A stretch of 10,436 nucleotides of DNA from Streptosporangiaceae bacterium. Its GTDB lineage: Bacteria; Actinomycetota; Actinomycetes; Streptosporangiales; Streptosporangiaceae. A program made the position numbers and the translations under genes. The stretch is taken from contig JASHQP010000356.1 in the NCBI GenBank assembly GCA_030039095.1, positions 1 through 10,436 of the forward strand. The letters run 5' to 3'. Position 1 is the first letter of the stretch. The number at the start of each line of letters is the position of its first letter. Under the pieces are notes generated by a model. The model saw only the letters and a program-made list of their open reading frames with translations. It was not told where the DNA came from and did not search any database. Of the stretch, positions 5,380 to 10,436 are shown in pieces.

Positions 5380-6923
5380 CCGCCGCTGCTGGGCGTCGGG
5401 TCGGGCACCGCCGGGCAGGTCGCGTTCACCTTGCCCGGGCGCTGCGGCAGCGCGCCGGTGGCCAGATACCGGTTGAGGTAGCCGTTCACGCAGTTGTTCG
5501 GCGGGTCGGAGAGCGACTGGCCGTGGTTGCCGCCGCCCACGACCACGACCATCCGCGCGCTCGGCAGCAGGCTGTGCGCCACCTGCGCGCCCGCGTACGG
5601 GGTCGCCGGATCCAGCGTGCCCTGCAGCATCAGGATCCCCGGCAGCCCCGCCCCCTTGATCTGCAGCGGTTTCGATGGCCCTTTGACCGGCCAGAACGCG
5701 CACGCGGCGTTGAACCACGCGTTGTCCCAGGCCTCGAACGGCGCGGTGGCGTAGACCTGCTTGGTGTCGGTGTTCCAGGTGGCCCAGTTGCGCGGCCAGC
5801 TCACATCGCTGCACTCGACCGCGTTGTACACCGCGAACTCGTTCTCGTTCTGGGTGCCTTCCTGGTCGTACTGCGCGACCAGCTGGCTGGTCGAGTGGTC
5901 GTTCAGGTACGACGAGAGCGCCGAGGCCAGACCCGGCCAGTAGGTGTTGTCGTAGCCGCCGATCAGCATCGTGTCGTCGAACTCGTCCGGGCCGATCAGC
6001 GGCTTGCCGTTCGGGCCGGGGATGGGATGCGCCTCGAGGTCGGCGCGCGCCCTGTACCAGCTCGCGCTCACCTCGGCGGCGGTGGTGCCGAGATCGTAGA
6101 CGTTGTTGTACTTCGCCATCCAGGCGAAGAACGCCTCCTGCCGCCCCTGGAACGCGTAGTCCTGGTCGATGTTGTCCTGCCACCACACGCCCTCGGGGTC
6201 GACGGTGCTGTCCAGCACCATCCGCCGCAACTGGTGCGGGAACAAGGTCGCGAACACTTGCCCGATGTACGTGCCGTAGGAGTAGCCGAAGTAGCTGATT
6301 TGCTTCTGCCCGAGCGCAGCCCGGATCGAGTTCATGTCCCTGGCGATGTTCTCCGTGGTCATGTACGGCAGAAGCCACCCGTACTTCTTCTCGCAGTCGG
6401 CCGCGTACGTCCTGGCGCGGTTGATGTTCGTGCGCTCCTCGGCGGCCGAGGTCGGGATGTAATCCGGCCGGGCGCGGGAGAAGAACGACGAGTCACAGCT
6501 CATCGACGGCACGGAGGTCCCGACTCCGCGCGTGTCGAAGCCGACGATCGTGTAGTCGGCGGCGACCGACGGGTCGAGGCCCTCGGCCACGAACGCCGCG
6601 AGGCTGAGGCCGGCGCCACCGGGTCCTCCGGGATTGACGAGCAGCACGCCCTGGCGCTTGCCCGCCGGGGCGGTGGCCGGGACCTCGGACAGCGCCAGCG
6701 TGATCTGCCTGCCGTCCGGGCGGCTGTAGTCGAGCGGAACCCGCAGGCTCGCGCACAGCATCGAGACGCTCTGCGTCGTGCAGGAGTGCCAGCTCAGCCG
6801 GGACGCCGACCCCACCGAGGCTGCCCCGGTGGAGGCCGCCGGTGACGACGATCCGCTGGTACAGCCGGCGATCGCCAGCGCGGCGGCGGCGGTCGCGGCC
6901 AGAGCAGGCAGGACACGTCTCAT
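5376..6923 (-). CDS. Secreted lipoprotein alpha/beta hydrolase, tripeptidyl aminopeptidase (TAP) type
   Basis: The predicted 515-residue serine peptidase belongs to the S33-like family that includes the Streptomyces secreted tripeptidyl aminopeptidases (SlpD/SlpE type), which remove short peptides from protein N-termini outside the cell. The start at 6923 is preferred over an in-frame ATG at 6995 because it begins a classic lipoprotein signal: MRR, a hydrophobic run, then lipobox AIAGC with C21 as lipidation site; AGGA lies seven bases upstream. A Ser/Gly/Ala linker (22-42) follows. Fold landmarks are NPGGPGGAG (97-105, oxyanion loop), GFDTRGVG (128-135) and nucleophile elbow GYSYG with S215. 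Acid D438 (GTLDPATPY) and base H467 (GGGNHGQS) complete the triad in the C-terminal TAP-like domain. Several cysteines suggest disulfides, as expected outside the cell. It lies 83 bases after ispG, same strand; real specificity is unknown. Confidence 0.9.
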   Translation of the reverse strand: MRRVLPALAATAAAALAIAGCTSGSSSPAASTGAASVGSASRLSWHSCTTQSVSMLCASLRVPLDYSRPDGRQITLALSEVPATAPAGKRQGVLLVNPGGPGGAGLSLAAFVAEGLDPSVAADYTIVGFDTRGVGTSVPSMSCDSSFFSRARPDYIPTSAAEERTNINRARTYAADCEKKYGWLLPYMTTENIARDMNSIRAALGQKQISYFGYSYGTYIGQVFATLFPHQLRRMVLDSTVDPEGVWWQDNIDQDYAFQGRQEAFFAWMAKYNNVYDLGTTAAEVSASWYRARADLEAHPIPGPNGKPLIGPDEFDDTMLIGGYDNTYWPGLASALSSYLNDHSTSQLVAQYDQEGTQNENEFAVYNAVECSDVSWPRNWATWNTDTKQVYATAPFEAWDNAWFNAACAFWPVKGPSKPLQIKGAGLPGILMLQGTLDPATPYAGAQVAHSLLPSARMVVVVGGGNHGQSLSDPPNNCVNGYLNRYLATGALPQRPGKVNATCPAVPDPTPSSGG

Positions 6924-6936
6924 GACGCCATCCTGC

Positions 6937-6998
6937 CCGATGCGGGAGGGTCGACGTGCCGCCCCGCCCGATCCGGACGGGCCGCCGTGCCGCATCGG
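6937..6998 (-). repeat. Inverted repeat in the ispG-hydrolase gap
   Basis: CCGATGCGG (6937-6945) and CCGCATCGG (6990-6998) are perfect 9-bp complements 44 bases apart. A smaller stem, GCCCG/CGGGC with a 7-base loop (6966-6982), nests inside. The structure fills most of the 83-base gap after the ispG stop and ends a few bases before the hydrolase Shine-Dalgarno sequence (complement of 6930-6935). It could be a terminator, processing site or attenuator; no U-tract follows it. Confidence 0.3.
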
Positions 6999-7006
6999 CG
7001 TCCCGG

Positions 7007-8134
7007 TCAGCTCTCGGCCGCCGGCTCCATGGTCGCGGCGAGCTTCATGGCCTCCTCGATCAGGGTCTCCACGATCTGCGACTCGGGCACGGTCTTGATG
7101 ACCTCGCCCCGCACGAAGATCTGGCCCTTGCCGTTGCCCGACGCGACGCCGAGATCGGCCTCCCTCGCCTCACCGGGCCCGTTGACCACGCAGCCCATCA
7201 CCGCGACGCGCAGCGGCACGTCCATGCCGTCCAGGGCCGCGGTCACCTGGTCCGCCAGCTTGTACACGTCGACCTGGGCACGGCCGCAGGACGGGCAGGA
7301 CACGATCTCGAGGCCGCGCTGGCGCAGGCCGAGCGACTCCAGGATCGCGATGCCGACCTTGACCTCCTCGACCGGCGGCGCCGAGAGCGACACCCGGATC
7401 GTGTCGCCGATGCCCTCGGCGAGCAGGGCACCGAACGCCACCGCCGACTTGACCGTGCCCTGGAAGGCGGGCCCGGCCTCGGTGACACCCAGGTGCAGCG
7501 GGTAGTCGCACTGCGCCGCGAGCTGCCGGTAGGCGTTGATCATCACGACCGGGTCGTGATGCTTGACCGAGATCTTGATGTCCCTGAAGCCGTGCTCCTC
7601 GAACAGCGAGCACTCCCACAGCGCGGACTCGACCAGGGCCTCCGGCGTGGCCTTGCCGTACTTGGCGAGCAGCCGCTTGTCCAGGGAGCCCGCGTTGACG
7701 CCGATCCTGATCGGGGTGCCGGCCGCCGACGCGGCCCTGGCGATCTCGCCGACCTTGTCGTCAAATGTCTTGATGTTGCCCGGGTTGACGCGAACCGCCG
7801 CGCAGCCGGCGTCGATCGCGGCGAACACGTACTTCGGCTGGAAGTGGATGTCGGCGATCACCGGGATCTGCGACTTGCGCGCGATCTGCGGCAGCGCGTC
7901 GGCGTCGTCCTGGGACGGCACGGCGACGCGGACGATCTGGCACCCCGCCGCGGTGAGCTCCGCGATCTGCTGCAGCGTTGCGTTCACGTCGGCGGTCAGC
8001 GTCGTGCACATCGACTGGACGGAGACGGGTGCCCCGCCGCCCACCGGCACCTTGCCGACCATGAGCTGGCGCGACGTCCGGCGGTGGGCCAGTGGCTCCG
8101 GCGGCACTTCAGGCAAGCCAAGATCAACAGTCAT
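7007..8134 (-). CDS. ispG: 4-hydroxy-3-methylbut-2-en-1-yl diphosphate synthase (IspG/GcpE)
   Basis: IspG converts 2-C-methylerythritol 2,4-cyclodiphosphate to HMBPP, the penultimate step of the MEP isoprenoid pathway, in the cytoplasm, using a [4Fe-4S] cluster. The 375-residue protein is the compact two-domain bacterial form. The N-terminal TIM barrel has VQSMCTT (39-45), [12 protein letters not shown] (91-102), RVNPGN (115-120), [10 protein letters not shown] (145-154) and [10 protein letters not shown] (215-224). The C-terminal domain holds the cluster ligands SCPSCGR with C280 and C283, then [10 protein letters not shown] with C315 and E322; these match E. coli C270, C273, C305 and E312 with a constant offset of ten. 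All catalytic residues are intact. The ATG at 8134 lies 15 bases after the protease stop, and its ribosome site AAGGTGA (complement of 8145-8151) overlaps that stop, so translation is probably coupled. Confidence 0.97.
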   Translation of the reverse strand: MTVDLGLPEVPPEPLAHRRTSRQLMVGKVPVGGGAPVSVQSMCTTLTADVNATLQQIAELTAAGCQIVRVAVPSQDDADALPQIARKSQIPVIADIHFQPKYVFAAIDAGCAAVRVNPGNIKTFDDKVGEIARAASAAGTPIRIGVNAGSLDKRLLAKYGKATPEALVESALWECSLFEEHGFRDIKISVKHHDPVVMINAYRQLAAQCDYPLHLGVTEAGPAFQGTVKSAVAFGALLAEGIGDTIRVSLSAPPVEEVKVGIAILESLGLRQRGLEIVSCPSCGRAQVDVYKLADQVTAALDGMDVPLRVAVMGCVVNGPGEAREADLGVASGNGKGQIFVRGEVIKTVPESQIVETLIEEAMKLAATMEPAAES

Positions 8135-8149
8135 AGCAGAAATATCACC

Positions 8150-9352
8150 TTACTGTACAAGATGTACCGGATTGAATATGTCTGCGGCCATGAGCAGCAG
8201 GCCGAGGCCTATCAGCAGGCCGAAGACCCCGACGCTGACCGGGACGAGCTTCTGCATGTCGACCAGGCCGGGATCGGGCCGGCCGAAGAGCCTGGCCAGC
8301 CAGGCCCTGATCCGCTCGTAGAAGATCACGGCGAGGTGCCCTCCGTCGAGCGGGAGCAGCGGCAGCAGGTTGAACGCGCCGATGAAGATGTTCAGCGAGA
8401 TGATGATCAGCAGCAGGTCCGAGACCGAGTACCGCCACCCGCCGCCCTGTGCGACCGCCTGGCCCGCGATGTCCGCCGCGCCGACCACGCTGCTCACGTC
8501 GCCGGCCGGGGTCTTGGCCCGGTCCTTCTTGAACAGGTCCGGCACGGCCGCTGGCAGCTTCGCGAACGCATCGGCCGAGCCGACGAGCACCTGGCCGAAC
8601 GCCGATCCGGCGAAGGTCACCGCGCCGAGGGGGCTGTACCTCTTGAAGACCACGGCCTCGTAGATGCCGAGGAACGGGTCCTTGCGCCCGTGAACGGTGG
8701 CCAGCGTCGTCTCGAGGGTGATCCGCTTGCCATCCCGCAGCACGGTCACCGGCACGGGCTTCCCGGTCGGCTGAGCGCGGATCGCGGTGCCCAGCTGGGT
8801 CCAGTTGTGCACCGGCGTGCCCCCGACCGCGATGATCTTGTCACCGCTCTGGAGCCCGGCCTTCTGGGCGGGGGAAGCTGTCTTGCTGCCGGTGCAGGAG
8901 TTGTCGGACAGCGCCTTGGCGCTGACCGGCAGGCAGGTGTACACCGAGCCGATCGCATTGGTGTTGGCGGTCTCGTCGATCTGCCCGATCCCGAGCGCGA
9001 GCCCGATCAGCAGCACGAACGCGAGCGCGAAGTGCATGAACGAGCCCGCCACCATGACGATGGCCCGCTGCCAGGCCGGCTTGTTGCGCATCGAGCGCGG
9101 CTCGTTCTCCGGCTCCACCTCGTCAAGCGTGGTCATCCCGGTGATCCGGACGAACGCGCCGAACGGCAGCGCCTTGACGCCGTACTCGGTCTCCCCGCGC
9201 TTGGTCGACCACAGGGTCGGCCCGAAGCCGACGAAGAACTGCGTCACCTGCATGCCGAACTTCTTGGCAGTCAGGAAGTGCCCGGCCTCGTGCAGGATCA
9301 CAGAGATCAGGATGGCCACCACGAAGATGACCACACCGAGCAGGAAACTCAT
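8150..9352 (-). CDS. rip1: Site-2 zinc metalloprotease, RseP/Rip1 family (M50B)
   Basis: This 400-residue integral membrane protease cuts substrates within the membrane; the M. tuberculosis homologue Rip1 (Rv2869c) processes several anti-sigma factors. The first membrane segment (3-20) runs into the zinc motif HEAGH (H21, E22, H25). A hydrophobic segment covers 97-122, and a PDZ domain lies at about 130-220 (AGLQSGDKIIAVGGTPV, 165-181). The last membrane part contains the third zinc ligand in NLLPLLPLDGGH (328-339, D336). A final helix spans 370-390. Two cysteines (C140, C153) near the PDZ domain may form a disulfide outside. The ATG at 9352 follows AGGGAGGGAGA (complement of 9362-9372) by nine bases. 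The gene lies 34 bases after dxr and directly before ispG, the standard actinobacterial order; the symbol follows the mycobacterial homologue. Confidence 0.94.
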   Translation of the reverse strand: MSFLLGVVIFVVAILISVILHEAGHFLTAKKFGMQVTQFFVGFGPTLWSTKRGETEYGVKALPFGAFVRITGMTTLDEVEPENEPRSMRNKPAWQRAIVMVAGSFMHFALAFVLLIGLALGIGQIDETANTNAIGSVYTCLPVSAKALSDNSCTGSKTASPAQKAGLQSGDKIIAVGGTPVHNWTQLGTAIRAQPTGKPVPVTVLRDGKRITLETTLATVHGRKDPFLGIYEAVVFKRYSPLGAVTFAGSAFGQVLVGSADAFAKLPAAVPDLFKKDRAKTPAGDVSSVVGAADIAGQAVAQGGGWRYSVSDLLLIIISLNIFIGAFNLLPLLPLDGGHLAVIFYERIRAWLARLFGRPDPGLVDMQKLVPVSVGVFGLLIGLGLLLMAADIFNPVHLVQ

Positions 9353-9386
9353 CCTGCCGTGTCTCCCTCCCTGTGGCGGCGCCGGC

Positions 9387-10436
9387 TCAGCGAGACTGCC
9401 CGGTGCCGGTCAGGTCGCGCGCCCGGCTCCGCGCCCAGCCATCCGCGGCGAGCACGTCGTCCAGCGTCATAGCCTCCCGGCACGACCCATCGTGCTCAGA
9501 GACTACCCGCGCAACAGTATCGATGATCCTGGTGAAGCGGAGCCGGCCGGACAGGAACGCCTCGACGCAGACCTCATTGGCGGCGTTGTACACGGCCGGG
9601 GTGGTCCCGCCCGCGGTTCCCGCCGCGCGGGCGAGCGCCACGGCGGGGAATTTCTTCTCGTCGAGCGGCTCGAATGTCCAGGTATGCGCAGAGGTCCAGT
9701 CCACCGCGCTGGCCGCATCGGGAACCCGGTCCGGCCAGGCCAGGGCCAGGGCGATGGGTATCCGCATGTCCGGAGGACTGACCTGGGCGATCGTCGAGCC
9801 GTCGGTGAACTCGACCATGGAGTGGATCACCGACTGCCGGTGCACGACCGCCTCGATGGCGTCGAAGCCGATGCCGAAGAGCAGGTGCGCCTCGATCAGT
9901 TCCAGGCCCTTGTTCACGAGCGTGGCCGAGTTCACCGTGACCACCGGGCCCATGCTCCATGTCGGGTGCGCGAGGGCCTGCTCCGGCGTGACGTCCTCGA
10001 GCTCGCCGGGCTCGCTGTACAGGAACGGCCCGCCGCTCGCGGTCACCACCAGCCGCCGCACCTCCTGCGCACGGCCGCCGCGCAGGCACTGGGCCAGCGC
10101 GGAATGCTCGGAGTCGACGGGCACGATCTGGCCGGGCGCGGCGCGCCGCGCCACCAGCGGGCCGCCCATGATCAGCGACTCCTTGTTGGCCAGCGCGAGC
10201 ACGTGGCCCGCGTCGATCGCGGCCAGCGTGGCGGCCAGGCCGACCGCACCGGTGACCCCGTTCAGCACGACATCGCACGGCCACGCCGCGACCTCGGCGA
10301 TCGCGTCGGGCCCGGCCAGGACCCTGGGCAGCGGCCCGGCCTTGCCGGCACCGGAGTCCTCCGCCCCGCCCACATCGTTAGCCCCGCCCACCGCACCCTT
10401 CCCGCCCGCCGCACCCTTCCCGCCCGCCGCACCCTT
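9387..10436 (-). CDS. dxr: 1-deoxy-D-xylulose 5-phosphate reductoisomerase (5' end beyond window)
   Basis: DXR (IspC) turns 1-deoxy-D-xylulose 5-phosphate into MEP with NADPH and a divalent metal, the first committed MEP-pathway step. The last 349 codons are present; the NADPH-binding N-terminus lies right of the window. Counting from the first visible codon, landmarks are GVTGAVGL (60-67), ANKESL (83-88), [13 protein letters not shown] (106-118, metal ligands D108 and E110), TASGGPF (132-138), HPTWSMGPV (157-165), [15 protein letters not shown] (170-184, N175, K176 and metal ligand E179), [12 protein letters not shown] (199-210), [11 protein letters not shown] (218-228) and YNAANE (283-288). 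The core looks intact. A GTG at 10391 is not the true start, because essential sequence precedes VLAGPDA in all DXRs. Oddly, the visible N-terminal part is a Gly/Ala/Lys-rich repeat tract instead of the usual short loop (see the repeat at 10383). Confidence 0.95.
   Translation of the reverse strand, partial: KGAAGGKGAAGGKGAVGGANDVGGAEDSGAGKAGPLPRVLAGPDAIAEVAAWPCDVVLNGVTGAVGLAATLAAIDAGHVLALANKESLIMGGPLVARRAAPGQIVPVDSEHSALAQCLRGGRAQEVRRLVVTASGGPFLYSEPGELEDVTPEQALAHPTWSMGPVVTVNSATLVNKGLELIEAHLLFGIGFDAIEAVVHRQSVIHSMVEFTDGSTIAQVSPPDMRIPIALALAWPDRVPDAASAVDWTSAHTWTFEPLDEKKFPAVALARAAGTAGGTTPAVYNAANEVCVEAFLSGRLRFTRIIDTVARVVSEHDGSCREAMTLDDVLAADGWARSRARDLTGTGQSR
10383..10436 (-). repeat. 18-bp tandem repeat inside dxr
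   Basis: Three head-to-tail 18-bp units (10383-10400, 10401-10418, 10419-10436) share the + strand sequence cccgcccgccgcaccctt. The first differs by one base, and the array runs off the window edge. The preceding 18 bases (10365-10382) match only in their first half and look like a decayed unit. Read in the dxr frame, the array gives KGAAGG twice, then KGAVGG, then a degenerate ANDVGG, ahead of the conserved VLAGPDA segment. Because the unit is six codons, gain or loss of copies keeps the frame. Confidence 0.85.

Noticed and set aside
5523..6845. A 440-codon + strand open frame opposite the hydrolase
   Set aside because: It lies wholly antisense to the TAP-type peptidase, which has a full catalytic triad and lipoprotein signal; no domain is visible in the antisense product.
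6924..6995. Longer start for the hydrolase at an upstream ATG (6995)
   Set aside because: It would place 24 polar residues before the lipoprotein signal and bury the lipobox; the ATG at 6923 gives a normal signal peptide and has AGGA upstream.
6956..9472. An 838-codon open frame on the + strand opposite ispG and rip1
   Set aside because: It mirrors two well-conserved genes on the other strand; high GC at third codon positions suppresses stops in the complementary frame. Its translation is Arg/Asp/Gly/His-rich with no recognisable domain.
1..10436. Insertion sequence, prophage or integrative element explaining the accessory genes
   Set aside because: No transposase, integrase, tRNA, att-like direct repeat or terminal inverted repeat was seen around the helD/XRE block or the hydrolase gene.

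Overview
This window is a high-GC, densely coding stretch of actinobacterial chromosome. The base composition, the DUF4439 protein, the XRE-DUF5753 regulator, the HelD-type helicase and the dxr-rip1-ispG-GNAT gene order all point to Actinomycetia. A Streptosporangiales-like host is possible, but the sequence alone does not settle the genus. Ten protein-coding genes are supported, two of them cut by the window edges. No rRNA, tRNA, CRISPR array, transposase or attachment site is visible.

Left edge (1-1001): the tail of an alanine-rich ferritin-like protein overlaps by ATGA with a DUF4439 protein; both are on the + strand. A small tryptophan-rich protein of unknown function meets them tail to tail with a 2-base gap. 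Centre-left (1002-2065): a 209-base divergent intergenic region separates that small gene from an XRE-DUF5753 regulator. It holds a perfect 10-bp inverted repeat (12-base spacer, arm centres 22 bases apart) that looks like an operator, plus a second 7-bp inverted repeat. Together these look like a two-gene regulatory module of the WhiJ-like type in which the usual DUF397 small partner is replaced by a different small protein.

Centre (2145-5314, - strand): a HelD-family RNA-polymerase-remodelling ATPase with its own upstream region, and a DUF4081-GNAT acetyltransferase that appears to be read from a leaderless GTG start. Right (5376-10436, - strand): a secreted lipoprotein alpha/beta hydrolase of the tripeptidyl-aminopeptidase type, then ispG, the site-2 protease rip1/rseP and dxr. 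Transcription runs dxr, rip1, ispG, hydrolase, GNAT. dxr and ispG are two steps of the MEP isoprenoid pathway; the protease between them cleaves membrane-bound anti-sigma factors in relatives.

In Mycobacterium tuberculosis the same backbone is dxr-rip1-gcpE-GNAT and, further on, proS-(Rv2844, Rv2843)-rimP-nusA. Here the backbone is kept, but proS is not seen between the GNAT gene and the DUF4439 gene. That place holds helD, the XRE regulator and the small Trp-rich gene, and a TAP-type hydrolase sits between ispG and GNAT. The most unusual sequence signals are the XRE/small-protein module with its operator-like palindrome and an in-frame 18-bp tandem repeat inside dxr that runs off the right edge. 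There are no gene-free stretches above 300 bases; the longest (4203-4456) holds a terminator-like hairpin and a weak promoter candidate.
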